Source: Thermoguttaceae bacterium
GTDB taxonomy: Bacteria > Planctomycetota > Planctomycetia > Pirellulales > Thermoguttaceae
Reading direction: 5' to 3'
Length of the DNA stretch: 64,000 bases
Assembly (NCBI GenBank): GCA_017937485.1
Contig: JAGBDN010000086.1
Span: 27,272 to 91,271, forward strand
Shown: positions 37,232 to 45,988 of the stretch, piece by piece
Layout: each line of letters starts with the position of its first letter
Position numbering within the stretch: the first letter of the stretch is position 1
Notes under the pieces: generated by a model
Told to the model about the DNA's origin: nothing
The model's database searches: none
What the model saw: the letters and a program-made list of their open reading frames with translations, nothing else
Position numbers and translations under genes: made by a program

Positions 37232-38074
37232 TTAAGACGGTAAGTTAAACGCCGTCGCGGTTCCTGCGCGGCGGCATTGGCGATAAATCCCGCAAAGCGG
37301 AATCGCTAAAACGGCGAGACGAACGAGGCCGAAGCGCAAGAGACCGATTCCGGCGAACGCGGCTCCGGCGGAAAAGCCGTATAGCATCGTGAAAAAGGCC
37401 GCAAAGAGGACGGGGGCGTGCGGGAGCTTGGCGGCGAGTTCGGGTTTTAGCGTTATCGCGGTAATTCCGATAACGACGCCGGTTAGCGCCCAGCCGGCAA
37501 ACGCCGACGCGCCCGTCGCCAAAACGGCGAGCGTCGAACGACGAACGCGGTTCGCCCAAAACGCGCTCCAACAAAAGAGTTCGACCGACGCGAATAAGAG
37601 CGAGAGGAGAATGTGGAGCTGCGCAAGATCGCGTATGTCGTCTTTGAACGGGGCGCGGAGAGTTGTCGACAAGACGTCGCCGTAATAAACGTCGAAGGCG
37701 AAACTTGAAACGGCGAAAAAGACGCATATTGCGGCGAATGCCGTTAAAATCGCGCTGAGTTTCGCGAGGTAAACGGTCGCGGTTGCGACGGGGAAACGTT
37801 GCAACACCTTGAAACCGTCTTTCTTGCGCTCGACGGCAAAGACGTAAACCGGCAATACCGGCGAACTTAGGAAGATGGAAATCGGAGCGAACCAGGGCCA
37901 ATAGGCGCGGTAGGTCTCGCCAAGGTCGTCGGCGGGCCAAGGAGGAATCCAAAAGCGCGCAAGGCTTGCGTAAGCGAATGCGGCGACAAGTAGCGCGACG
38001 ATTCCCGAAGCGACGAGAGAGTTTTTCAACTCCCTGACGTATAAGGCGTTAAATCCGTTGAATAGTTGGCGCAT
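37232..38074 (-). CDS. ABC transporter permease-like membrane protein, short paralogue
   Basis: 280 residues, about half the length of copies 1 and 2. It matches their N-terminal half in layout: NGFNALYVRELKNSLVASGIVALLVAAFAY, then VFAVERKKDGFKVLQRFPVATATVYLAKLSA, equivalent to the ARERKTKEI segment. Six or so helices. It may be an ancestral half-size subunit or a truncated copy; the ending is clean (RAGTATAFNLPS and stop), so I treat it as intact. Confidence 0.78.
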   Translation of the reverse strand: MRQLFNGFNALYVRELKNSLVASGIVALLVAAFAYASLARFWIPPWPADDLGETYRAYWPWFAPISIFLSSPVLPVYVFAVERKKDGFKVLQRFPVATATVYLAKLSAILTAFAAICVFFAVSSFAFDVYYGDVLSTTLRAPFKDDIRDLAQLHILLSLLFASVELFCWSAFWANRVRRSTLAVLATGASAFAGWALTGVVIGITAITLKPELAAKLPHAPVLFAAFFTMLYGFSAGAAFAGIGLLRFGLVRLAVLAIPLCGIYRQCRRAGTATAFNLPS

Positions 38075-38194
38075 ATCAAACCTCGTCGAAAACGATAATA
38101 GGTAACGGTACGGGCGGCGACGTCGGGCGCTCCGGTTGACCGGAACGCCTCGCCGTTGGGCGACGCGCGGTTGCAGACGTGTTTTTATGCGGCG

Positions 38195-39151
38195 TTATTT
38201 GGCGGTTTGCGTCATTGCCGCGACGAAAATTTCCTCGAGATTCGGCGTCGAAATTTCGAGCGAAAGGAGTCGGTCGCCGAATTCGGCGCGGATTTTCGCT
38301 TCGAATTCGGGCTCTAAATCGCGGCCGACGATTCGCGTTTGTTCGCCCCAAACGTCCGTTTTTAAAACGGTTGCAAAGCCGGCGGCAAGGCGGCGACGCT
38401 CGGCGTCCGAAGCGTCGCGAACGACCGCCGTAACGACGCGGGTTCGCTCTTTCAGCTCGATCAGCGGTTCGTCGAGTAAAAGTCGCCCGTTTTTCAGCAT
38501 TGCGATTCGGTCGGCGACGCGTTCAACTTCCGCCATTTGATGACTTGCGATCAACGCCGTCCCGCCGGCCGCGGCAAAGTCGGCGAGCGTTTCCAATATG
38601 CGACGCCGCGCCAACGCGTCGAGTCCGGACGTCGGTTCGTCGAGAATCAAAAGTTCCGGTTCGCTTGCGAGCGCGACCGAAAACGAAACCAACGCCTTTA
38701 AACCTTTGGAAAGTTCTTTAATTTTCGCGTTTAAGTCGATTTCGTATTCGGCGATTAAACGGGAATATTCGCTCCAATAATCGTTTTCGTAAAACGCGGC
38801 GGCGAACCGGCCCATCTCGGCGACGGTCATGCGCTCGTAAAGCGCGGGAACTTCCGGAACGTAACCGATTCGACGGCGGACGCTTAACGCGTCGCGGCGC
38901 GAGTCAAGACCGAAGACGGTCGCCGAACCGTAATCGGGCGCGACGTCGCCGAGTAGAATCTTGATCGCCGTCGTTTTGCCGGCGCCGTTTTCGCCCAAAA
39001 GCGCGAAGACCGAGCCGCGTTCAATGGAAAACGACACGGCGTCAAGCGCCGGCTTTTTCTTGTAAACCTTGCTAACGTTATGAGTTGCAACGACTTTTCC
39101 GGCGTCGGAAGTCGTATTCTCAGAAGGGGAAAGCGCGTTGAAATCGTTCAT
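38195..39151 (-). CDS. ABC transporter ATP-binding protein
   Basis: 318 residues. Walker A GENGAGKTT, signature LSKGLKALVSFSVALA (degenerate LSGGQ), Walker B ELLILDEPTSGLD, and the H-loop ASHQM. The C-terminal 90 residues are a regulatory-type extension, as in BcrA/CcmA-like export ATPases. It energises the permeases encoded directly downstream. Belongs to the GntR-controlled operon. Confidence 0.93.
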   Translation of the reverse strand: MNDFNALSPSENTTSDAGKVVATHNVSKVYKKKPALDAVSFSIERGSVFALLGENGAGKTTAIKILLGDVAPDYGSATVFGLDSRRDALSVRRRIGYVPEVPALYERMTVAEMGRFAAAFYENDYWSEYSRLIAEYEIDLNAKIKELSKGLKALVSFSVALASEPELLILDEPTSGLDALARRRILETLADFAAAGGTALIASHQMAEVERVADRIAMLKNGRLLLDEPLIELKERTRVVTAVVRDASDAERRRLAAGFATVLKTDVWGEQTRIVGRDLEPEFEAKIRAEFGDRLLSLEISTPNLEEIFVAAMTQTAK

Positions 39152-39259
39152 TGTCCGGCCTCTTGAGGTAAAGTTTAAGGAAGGGGAAACGACGGCGTTC
39201 CGGCGTGTCGGCGAACCGGTCGACTAATACGCCTTGGTGAAAAAAATAAAACGCGGCGG

Positions 39260-39652
39260 TTACGCAAAACGCTTTTTTAGCGTTTTTTCGAGCTTCGCCA
39301 AAACTGTTTTGCGGATTTCCTCCGGCGTTAGGCGACTTTGAATCGCCTCGTCGAGCAGGCGTTCGAACTCGCGTTCAAAAAAAGAAAGACGGTCGTCTCG
39401 ACAACGCTTTTTGGCGTCGGTCGCAACCGCTAAGCCGCGCCCGCGCACAGAATAGACGACGCCTTCGTTTTGAAGATCGCGGTACGCGCGCGCAACCGTT
39501 TGCGGATTAATCGCAAGCGAACGGGCGACCTCTCGCACCGACGGTATCATTTCGTCCGGGCCGAGGGCGCCGTTGGCGATGAAAAATTTTACCTGACGGT
39601 AAATTTGCTCGTAAATCGGCGTCGGCGCGTTAACGTCAATTTGAAAAAACAT
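39260..39652 (-). CDS. GntR-family regulator, YtrA type
   Basis: 130 residues. An N-terminal winged HTH (PIYEQIYRQVKFFIANGALGPDEMIPSVREVARSLAINPQTVARAYRDLQNEGVVYS) is followed by only a short helical tail, as in the YtrA subfamily that controls neighbouring ABC exporter genes. First gene of the operon, so it probably represses its own promoter. An inverted repeat sits between that promoter and the gene. Confidence 0.92.
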   Translation of the reverse strand: MFFQIDVNAPTPIYEQIYRQVKFFIANGALGPDEMIPSVREVARSLAINPQTVARAYRDLQNEGVVYSVRGRGLAVATDAKKRCRDDRLSFFEREFERLLDEAIQSRLTPEEIRKTVLAKLEKTLKKRFA

Positions 39653-39675
39653 TTTCCGGTCTCTTTTTTAGTTGG

Positions 39676-39728
39676 GTGTTCCAGTTGACCAACACACTTA
39701 TTTTAATCAATGTAAAAAGCGAAGTCAA
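39676..39728 (-). promoter_or_regulatory. Promoter and putative GntR operator of the ABC operon
   Basis: Minus strand: -35 TTGACT (39723-39728), 17-bp spacer, -10 TAAAAT (39700-39705). Directly downstream is GTGTT-N10-AACAC (39676-39695), an inverted repeat placed where a repressor would block transcription. Confidence 0.65.
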
Positions 39729-39812
39729 GGGGCGAGCGGCGTTTTTTTAGAATTTTTTCTAAAAAAGAAGGGCAAAAAACGACTCAAGTCGGCGACGAGC
39801 GGCGCCAACGAT

Positions 39813-39849
39813 AAAAAAACGCGGTCTCGACGTTAAGACGAAACCGCGT
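39813..39849 (-). terminator. Terminator of glnA
   Basis: An 11-bp stem with one mismatch (39819-39829 with 39839-39849), followed on the minus strand by a T7 run. It lies 30 bp after the glnA stop. Confidence 0.75.
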
Positions 39850-39879
39850 AAAGAATTTAAAATTAACGTTTTAGCGCCG

Positions 39880-42042
39880 TTAGTAGACGAAGAGCATCTC
39901 GCGATATTTCGGCAGCGGCCATTTGTCGTCGTCGACGACAAGTTCGAGCGCGTCGACCGTCGAACGGAGCGCTTTAGTCGCTTCGATGTAACGCTCGCAA
40001 TTTTCAACGTCGACGACGGCGCCAAACGCGGCGAGATCGGCGACGCGCTCTTGGAGTTCGTCGAGAAGCGCCCCGAGCGTTTCGGTCGAGCGTTTAAGTC
40101 CGGCGATTCCCGCGGTAAGTCCCGCGTTTTTAGCGGCTTGCAACGATTGCGCCAACTTGCCGTATTCGCTCAAAACGACCGGCAAAATCATATTTTGCGC
40201 CATATCGCGCGCGACTTCGCCCTCGATTTGGATCTTGCTGACGTATTCTTCGGTGAAGATTTCGTAACGCGATTCCAGTTCGATCGCCGAAAAAACGCCG
40301 TATTTTTCGAGAAGTTGGTGGTTTTTCGCGTCGAGGAACGGTCGCAACGCTTGGAGCGACGTTTTCAGGTGCGGCAATCCGCGACGCTCGGCTTCTTTCA
40401 CCCAAGTTTCGCTGTAATTGTTGCCGTTGTAAATCACGCGTTTGTGGGTTTTAATCAGTTCGCCGAGAAGTTTTTGGAGTTCGCCGTCGAATTTTTCGGA
40501 ATCGCCGGCAAAGGGTTCGAGACGCTCCGAAATGTAGTCGAGCGATTCCGCGACCGAAGCGTTCAGGTACGTGTTGAACGGCGCGCACGATTGGCTCGAA
40601 CCGCAGGCGCGGAACTCGAATTTGTTGCCGGTGAACGCGAACGGGCTCGTGCGGTTGCGGTCGGAGTCGTCTTTTTCGAGGCGCGGCGACGTCGCCAAAC
40701 CGATTTTCAACGGTTTCACGCCCGTGCGGTACTCCTCGAACACCCCGCGCTCCACTTGCTCGAGCGTTTCGGTAAGGCGGTCGCCGAGGTAAATCGACAC
40801 GATGGCGGGCGGCGCTTCGTTCGCGCCCAGGCGCCAGTCGTTGCCGACGGTAACGGTCGAGCAGCGCAAGAGGTCGCCGTGCAGGTCGACGGCGCGAATG
40901 ATCGCCGTTAAGAACCCTAAAAATATCGGGTTGCGACGCGGGTCGTCGCCGGGGTTGAGGAGGTTGCGCGAGCCGTAAGTCGCCGACCAGTTGTTGTGTT
41001 TGCCGGAACCGTTGACGCCGGCGAACGGTTTTTCGTGCAAGAGGCAAACGAGCCCGTTTTTCTTGGCGACGCGACGTAAAATGTCCATCGTCAACATATT
41101 GTGGTCGACGGCGAGGTTCAGTTCTTCAAACGTCGGCGCGAGTTCGAATTGCGCGGGCGCGACTTCGTTGTGGCGAGTTTTCGCCGGAATGCCCAAGCGC
41201 CAAAGCTCCTCTTCGACTTCGGCCATAAAGTTTAAAACGCGGGGCTTTACGGCGCCGAAGTAATGGTCTTCCAGCTGTTGGTGTTTCGCCGGAGCGGAGC
41301 CGAAGAGCGTGCGCCCGGTTTGCACTAAGTCGGGGCGTTGCAAGTAGAATTCGCGGTCGACGAGAAAATACTCCTGTTCGGCGCCGAGCGTAATCGTCGC
41401 GCGCGCCTCCGGTTCGCCGAAGCACGTCATAAAGCGTTTGATCGAGCGTTTTAGCGCTTGAATCGAGCGGAGAAGCGGGATTTTGCGGTCGAGCGTTTCG
41501 CCGGTGTGCGAACAGAAAATCGACGGAATGCAAAGGGTCGCGCCGCGCGGGTTGCGTTTGATGAACGCCGGACTGGTCGGATCCCAAGCGGTGTAGCCGC
41601 GCGCTTCGAACGTGCAACGGAGGCCGCCGGACGGGAAGCTCGACGCGTCCGGTTCGCTTTTAACGAGGTTTTTGCCGGAAAACGTCAAAATCGCTTCGCC
41701 TTTTTCGTCGAGATCGAGAAAAGCGTCGTGTTTTTCGGCGGTGTTTCCGGTCATCGGTTGGAACCAATGCGTGAAGTGCGTCGCTCCTCGGGAGACGGCC
41801 CAATCTTTCATCGCGTGGGCGACGTCTCCGGCGACGTCGGGGTCGAGTCGCGCGCCGTTTTGGATTGTCGCGAGGAGTTTTTCGGCGGCGCCGCTCGAGA
41901 GGTATTGACGAATGGCGGCGGCGTTAAAGACGTCTTTGCCGTAATAGTCGAGCGGGGCGCTCCCGTTGGTCGCCGCGGCGTCGGGGAGAGCGACGCGGCG
42001 GGCGAGCGCTTCGAGGGCTCGTTTGCGATGGTTGGCGCTCAT
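39880..42042 (-). CDS. glnA: Type III glutamine synthetase (GSIII)
   Basis: 720 residues, the expected GSIII length. The ATG at 42042 follows AGGA; the frame is open to 43248 but that part overlaps an opposite gene and is not conserved. FPSGGLRCTFEARGYTAWDP is the GSIII N-terminal signature. GAEQEYFLVDREFYLQRPDL carries the Glu metal ligands, and NWSATYGSRNLL and FTGNKFEFRACGSSQS follow. It makes glutamine from glutamate, ammonia and ATP. GSIII is known from Bacteroidota, cyanobacteria and some Planctomycetota. Confidence 0.95.
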   Translation of the reverse strand: MSANHRKRALEALARRVALPDAAATNGSAPLDYYGKDVFNAAAIRQYLSSGAAEKLLATIQNGARLDPDVAGDVAHAMKDWAVSRGATHFTHWFQPMTGNTAEKHDAFLDLDEKGEAILTFSGKNLVKSEPDASSFPSGGLRCTFEARGYTAWDPTSPAFIKRNPRGATLCIPSIFCSHTGETLDRKIPLLRSIQALKRSIKRFMTCFGEPEARATITLGAEQEYFLVDREFYLQRPDLVQTGRTLFGSAPAKHQQLEDHYFGAVKPRVLNFMAEVEEELWRLGIPAKTRHNEVAPAQFELAPTFEELNLAVDHNMLTMDILRRVAKKNGLVCLLHEKPFAGVNGSGKHNNWSATYGSRNLLNPGDDPRRNPIFLGFLTAIIRAVDLHGDLLRCSTVTVGNDWRLGANEAPPAIVSIYLGDRLTETLEQVERGVFEEYRTGVKPLKIGLATSPRLEKDDSDRNRTSPFAFTGNKFEFRACGSSQSCAPFNTYLNASVAESLDYISERLEPFAGDSEKFDGELQKLLGELIKTHKRVIYNGNNYSETWVKEAERRGLPHLKTSLQALRPFLDAKNHQLLEKYGVFSAIELESRYEIFTEEYVSKIQIEGEVARDMAQNMILPVVLSEYGKLAQSLQAAKNAGLTAGIAGLKRSTETLGALLDELQERVADLAAFGAVVDVENCERYIEATKALRSTVDALELVVDDDKWPLPKYREMLFVY

Positions 42043-42115
42043 TGGCGGATTCCTGATGAAAGACGATGGAAGCAAAGGGCGCGTCTCGAGGCGTTCTCGA
42101 GAAAACGTCTTCTTT

Positions 42116-42144
42116 AGTATAGCGCTTCGCGGCGGCGGCGCAAG
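42116..42144 (-). promoter_or_regulatory. Possible glnA promoter
   Basis: Minus strand: -35 CTTGCG (42139-42144), 17-bp spacer, -10 TATACT (42116-42121), about 75 bp before the start codon. Confidence 0.45.
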
Positions 42145-42219
42145 CGGGGGCGGGGCGGCGGCGTTAAAATCGACCAAAAAAACGATTTTTGCTGAAATTG
42201 ACACGCGGACGATTCTTAG

Positions 42220-42501
42220 CTTTCTCCTATCGACGGCGCGTCGATTGCCGACTGGTTCAAACGCTGGAAAACGAACGACCTCAATCGAATCGCGCAAGCC
42301 GTCCAGCGCGGCGCGATTGAAGAACTGTCGGTCGACGAAGTCGCGGCGAAAACGACGTTCAAAGATTACTTCGAGTCGCAACCGGAAACGTTCCAGCGCG
42401 AATGGCTCGGCGAAAAACGCTTCGAACTTTGGAAGTCGGGCCAACTCAAATTCGAAGACCTCGCGAAACCCGCGACGACGTACCGCGCGACGCCCGCCGA
42501 C
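42220..42501 (+). pseudogene. 5'-truncated remnant of a MuF-like phage head protein
   Basis: In frame with the next CDS and open from just after a TAG at 42217. It encodes SPIDGASIADWFKRW, then LNRIAQAVQRGAIEELSVDEVA and FQREWLGEKRFELWKSGQ. The dG-x-s-l-x-x-W ... i-x-x-G-x-x-x-G-x-s-x-x-E-i-a pattern resembles the C-terminal part of phage Mu F/SPP1 gp7 head-morphogenesis proteins. No start codon or ribosome site lies upstream, so the N-terminal part has been lost. Family call is by pattern only. Confidence 0.5.
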
Positions 42502-44295
42502 TTGACGCCGCCGGAAGAGCCGCCGAAACCGGAACCGGCTCCCGTCGCCGACTCCCCGCGAGTTGACGGCGCCGCGAAAAGTTTCGTCGAAACGCTCCGC
42601 GCCCGCCGTCAAAAAACGCTTTCCGCCGACGAGGCCGCCGCGATTGAAGCGCAAGAAAGCGTCTACGCCGCCCAACGCGTCGCCGCCGCCGAGGCGAACC
42701 GGAACGCCCGAAACCTCGAAACGGAATTTCGCGAAGTCAACTTGCAAGCGTTGCGCGAAAAAGACCCCGCGAAAAAGAAGGAGCTTGACGAACGCGAAGC
42801 GAAGACGTTGCGAGCGTTGGCGCAAGCGCGAAAAGAAGCGAAAGCGGCTATCGAGGCGGCGGAAACGGCGGAACGAGAACGCGCCGGCACGATCGACGTC
42901 GACGCGTTTTTGTCGGCGCTCTTTGGCGACGACGGCGACGGCGAAAACGTCTTCGACGACGATAAAATCGCGGCGATTGAAAAGATTTTCGACGCGCAAG
43001 GTGTCGGCGGCGCGGCGCGTCCGATTATGGAGCGATACAACCGAATCGCCCGTTATCTGGGCTTCTCCGAGGCCGATAAAGACTGGAAAAAATACGGCTT
43101 CGAGGAATTGGAACAAGTTCTTTTCGTCGACCTTCCGGAAAACGCGGGCGGCGAATACGACGACAATTATTGTTGTATCAACCTGAACGCGAACGAGTTG
43201 AAAACGCGCCGCGAAGTGTCGTCGTCTTTTGCGCACGAAGTCGGCCATTGGTTCGAGTTGCGCGTTTTGGGCGTCGATTCGGCGATCAAAACGGAAGAAT
43301 GGTTGCGGGACGCGATCAACGCGCCGCCGCGCCGGAGCGACAAAGAACTCGAGCGCTTAGGCTCGACGTTTTGGACGTTGTACGACTTGCGCCGTTGCGA
43401 CGTAACGTTTTGGCGGCCCGACTATTACGCGGCCCGCGAATATCCGACGCATTACGGGAACGATTACAACTACACGCCGTACCACCCGACGGAAGTAATG
43501 TCGACGGCGTTTGAAGGTTTGTTGACCGACCCGGAAGCGTTCGCGCGTTCGTCGCCGGAACAATTCAACCGCGTAATTCAAGCGTTTGAAGATTTTCGAA
43601 AGGCGCGGTCAAAAAACGTCGACAAACCCAATAAGGCGCCGCGCTCCGACGACGCGAAAAAGCCGAACGCGCCGCGCTCCGTCGTCGAGGAACGTCGCGA
43701 ACCGCTTTCCAAAGGCAAGACGCGATTTGGCGACCGCGACGCGTTCGCGAAATTTTTATCGGCGTCGACGAAAAAAGAACGCAAAGAGCCCCTTGGCAAA
43801 GACTTGGCGTTCGCTTATCATTCCAAGCAATTAAACGACGGCGAACTTTTTGGCGCGTTGGAACAAGGCAAAACCGCCGCCGAATTGCAACGCGACGGCG
43901 TTTATATCGAACACGACGCGTTCCCCGTTAAGAATCCGAAACGTCCGACGCCGGAAGAGATCGCCGCCAACCGCAAGCGCGAAGAAGATGAACACGTCCG
44001 CCCGCTTTTGGCGTATTGGGAACGAACGTTGGGGCCGGAAGGGCCGCGCGAAAAGAACGTTGTCCTTCCCCCCGACTTCGACGAAAAGGAAAAATTCACC
44101 GGTGAACCCAATTCGTCGGCGGAATATTACCAAGACGGCAAAATAAAATATCGCTTGTATTACGACACTGAAGGTCGTTTGGAGTACGTCGACGATTTTT
44201 CACATAACAACATTGAAAACCACGGCGGCCCGCACCGACACGTCTTTTTCGATCACGCACATAGTCAACCTATCAATATGAATGAGATGTTATGA
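42502..44295 (+). CDS. Phage-derived HExxH metallopeptidase / polymorphic toxin-like protein
   Basis: 597 residues if the TTG at 42502 is used; no ribosome site, and the frame really continues from the MuF-like remnant upstream. Pro-rich linker, then a Lys/Glu/Ala-rich coiled coil (residues 25-130). Next is a globular domain with HEVGH at 245-249, a zinc metallopeptidase motif, and a downstream Glu-rich YHPTEVMSTAFEGLL that could supply the third ligand. The far C-terminus (about 530-597) has YYQDGKIKYRLYYDTEGRLEYV and HGGPHRHVFFDHAH, a His-rich end like nuclease tips of polymorphic toxins. MuF-toxin fusions are known in phages. Toxicity is inference. Confidence 0.6.
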   Translation: MTPPEEPPKPEPAPVADSPRVDGAAKSFVETLRARRQKTLSADEAAAIEAQESVYAAQRVAAAEANRNARNLETEFREVNLQALREKDPAKKKELDEREAKTLRALAQARKEAKAAIEAAETAERERAGTIDVDAFLSALFGDDGDGENVFDDDKIAAIEKIFDAQGVGGAARPIMERYNRIARYLGFSEADKDWKKYGFEELEQVLFVDLPENAGGEYDDNYCCINLNANELKTRREVSSSFAHEVGHWFELRVLGVDSAIKTEEWLRDAINAPPRRSDKELERLGSTFWTLYDLRRCDVTFWRPDYYAAREYPTHYGNDYNYTPYHPTEVMSTAFEGLLTDPEAFARSSPEQFNRVIQAFEDFRKARSKNVDKPNKAPRSDDAKKPNAPRSVVEERREPLSKGKTRFGDRDAFAKFLSASTKKERKEPLGKDLAFAYHSKQLNDGELFGALEQGKTAAELQRDGVYIEHDAFPVKNPKRPTPEEIAANRKREEDEHVRPLLAYWERTLGPEGPREKNVVLPPDFDEKEKFTGEPNSSAEYYQDGKIKYRLYYDTEGRLEYVDDFSHNNIENHGGPHRHVFFDHAHSQPINMNEML

Positions 44296-44570
44296 AATTT
44301 TCTAAGAACAACCTAATCACTTTGTCGCAAAAAATGAAAAGTTTCGATGAACTGATCGACCGTATCGGAGAAGGAAACGAGTATTCCGTCGAATACAAAG
44401 GGCGAACTTACCTTTTGTCTGATTGCGCGTATTTGGGCGGTTGGCAAGTCCTTTGCGACCAAGACTGGGAAGAAAATCAATCCTACGCCGACGAAGAAGA
44501 GTTTGCGGAACGTGCAACGCTTCACGGCGACCTGTTGCGCGATATTTGGGATAAGTTGGTTTTGGCTTGA
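44292..44570 (+). CDS. Small acidic protein coupled to the toxin-like gene; possible immunity protein
   Basis: 92 residues. The ATG at 44292 overlaps the previous stop (ATGA), so it is co-translated. Acidic (DQDWEENQSYADEEEF), with no signal or membrane segment. Its position immediately after a toxin-like C-terminus and its small acidic character fit an immunity protein, but no family is recognised. Confidence 0.7.
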   Translation: MKFSKNNLITLSQKMKSFDELIDRIGEGNEYSVEYKGRTYLLSDCAYLGGWQVLCDQDWEENQSYADEEEFAERATLHGDLLRDIWDKLVLA

Positions 44571-44607
44571 CCCGGCGGGCGTTCCCGCGCTGTAAGGAGA
44601 AAAAAGA

Positions 44608-44880
44608 ATGGAATTCCAGACCGACCCCAACGGCGATTGGCAATATTGTCATTCGGCCCTGTTTGGCGATTTATCCGCCCTCGTTTCCCGCTTGCCTTAT
44701 TTCGAGGTACGGAGTATCAACGGCGTTGACGACGTCGTTTTACCAGCGAAAGTTTCGCGCGGCTTCGCCAACCGCGCTAAATTCCTTGACGCGGAACACG
44801 TCAAGGTTCACGGCGGGCGACATTATTGCGCGAATTTTTTGCCCGACGGCGAACGCCCGGCGGACGTTCCCGCGCTGTAA
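44608..44880 (+). CDS. Small protein of unknown function in the phage-derived patch
   Basis: 90 residues; the ATG follows AAGGAG (44594-44599). Contains DPNGDWQYCHSALFGDLSALVSRLPYFEV and ends GERPADVPAL. No recognised family. The DNA encoding its last residues is repeated just upstream of its own start (see findings), suggesting a lost twin gene. Confidence 0.65.
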   Translation: MEFQTDPNGDWQYCHSALFGDLSALVSRLPYFEVRSINGVDDVVLPAKVSRGFANRAKFLDAEHVKVHGGRHYCANFLPDGERPADVPAL

Positions 44881-44893
44881 GGAGGAAACCACG

Positions 44894-44965
44894 ATGCCGA
44901 CGAACCAACCAACGCTTAATTTTGAACCGATCCCCCTTATTGTTTTCGTGGACTCACGAAGATAG
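44894..44965 (+). CDS. Possible 23-residue peptide
   Basis: MPTNQPTLNFEPIPLIVFV plus four residues, starting 9 bases after a strong GGAGG (44881-44885). Very short, no family. It could be a leader peptide or the stump of a longer gene cut by a frameshift. Confidence 0.35.
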   Translation: MPTNQPTLNFEPIPLIVFVDSRR

Positions 44966-44990
44966 ACGTGCGCCGTAAGGAGAAAACAAG

Positions 44991-45167
44991 ATGAACTACA
45001 CCCCTTTTTTACAAGGTTTAACGGTCGGAATTTTGATCGCGTCCGCCGTGTTCGCGCCGGTCGCCGCGCTCTTGTATGATCGGACGCGCGACGAAATCGC
45101 GGTTTTGCGGTTCGAACTCGAACAATACAAGCAATTACACGCGTATTACGCGGAGAAAAACCGGTGA
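44991..45167 (+). CDS. Small single-pass membrane protein
   Basis: 58 residues, ATG behind AAGGAG. One N-terminal transmembrane helix (GLTVGILIASAVFAPVAALL) followed by a helical Glu/Gln/Tyr-rich tail (FELEQYKQLHAYYAEKNR). Overlaps the next gene by three bases. Function unknown; small membrane proteins of this kind occur among phage lysis and spanin-like genes, but nothing specific supports that here. Confidence 0.6.
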   Translation: MNYTPFLQGLTVGILIASAVFAPVAALLYDRTRDEIAVLRFELEQYKQLHAYYAEKNR

Positions 45168-45457
45168 GCGAAAAAGAAGAAGTCGTTTTCGACGCCGACG
45201 TTTATCGGCGGTTGGAGTTTTGGGAGCGGCGGTTTAACGCGCTTGTCGAAGAGACGCGCAACGCGCGGCCAGACGCGCAATCATACGCGTTTGCTTCGTT
45301 GTGCGTGTTGTTTTTTGTTCTGCCTTTAACGATAGTTTTTCCCTTCGTTGTCATACGCGAAACGCCGTCGGCTTCTCCCGCGACCGTCGGCGAATTGGTC
45401 GAGACGCTCGAAACTGTCGACCCCGAAACGCCGCTCGGAAAGGAGAAAACAAAATGA
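45164..45457 (+). CDS. Small protein with C-terminal transmembrane helix
   Basis: 97 residues from GTG, overlapping the upstream gene at GTGA. Helical acidic/basic N-terminus (YRRLEFWERRFNALVEETRN), one transmembrane helix (ASLCVLFFVLPLTIVFPFVV) and a Thr/Glu/Pro-rich tail. Translationally coupled on both sides. Unknown function. Confidence 0.6.
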   Translation: MSEKEEVVFDADVYRRLEFWERRFNALVEETRNARPDAQSYAFASLCVLFFVLPLTIVFPFVVIRETPSASPATVGELVETLETVDPETPLGKEKTK

Positions 45458-45624
45458 CGCTTGCCGAACTTCTTGAAAAAGCGCGCGATTATCCGCAAAA
45501 CGCCGACGTTCGCGCCGTTGTCGTCGACGACGAGCACAACTGCTATAAACCGTTTTTCGACGTTGCGCACGTTTATTTCGACCGCGACAACACCGACCAA
45601 GTTTATATATTATTGAAAAAATAA
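45454..45624 (+). CDS. Small soluble protein of unknown function
   Basis: 56 residues; the ATG overlaps the previous stop (ATGA) and AAAGGAG lies at 45440-45446. MTLAELLEKARDYPQNADVRAVVVDDEHN resembles short phage and mobile-element proteins that begin with a helical LxELLxxA segment. Last gene of the chain, followed by a terminator. Confidence 0.6.
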   Translation: MTLAELLEKARDYPQNADVRAVVVDDEHNCYKPFFDVAHVYFDRDNTDQVYILLKK

Positions 45625-45662
45625 CCGCCGATCATTTTCGCGCCTCGCAAAAAGGCCGTTTT

Positions 45663-45689
45663 CGCCGCTCGTTTGGGCGGCGTTTTTTT
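45663..45689 (+). terminator. Rho-independent terminator of the small-gene chain
   Basis: CGCCGC (45663-45668), an 8-nt loop, GCGGCG (45677-45682), then T7. It lies 40 bp after the last small gene. The remainder of the gap to 45989 shows nothing else. Confidence 0.8.
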
Positions 45690-45988
45690 ATTTCTTGAGT
45701 TTGGAAATATTGCGCGAAAAGTTTTCCGCAGGCGCGTCGCGCCGTTTCCTTTTGCTTGGGAACGCTTGGCAACGGCGGGACTCAAAACCGGAAATCCGCG
45801 CCAAACGGGAGCGGTTTAGTTTGAAGGCGTCGGGAAGTTCGCGTCGCGGCAAGAAAGCGACAAACGCTCGATTCGGCGGCTTTAAAAAGCGTTCAAATCG
45901 AGCGTTCGACAATTTTGGCGTCGCTCAAACGTCGGCGACGCGGCGTCGAGTCGCGTTTAAGCGGCGCGGAGCGTTAAACGCCGCAAAA

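Noticed and set aside
42043..43248. A 402-residue N-terminal extension of glutamine synthetase
   Set aside because: The frame is open, but it is antisense to the MuF/metallopeptidase gene. GSIII proteins start near MSANHRKRALEALA, and AGGA precedes that ATG.
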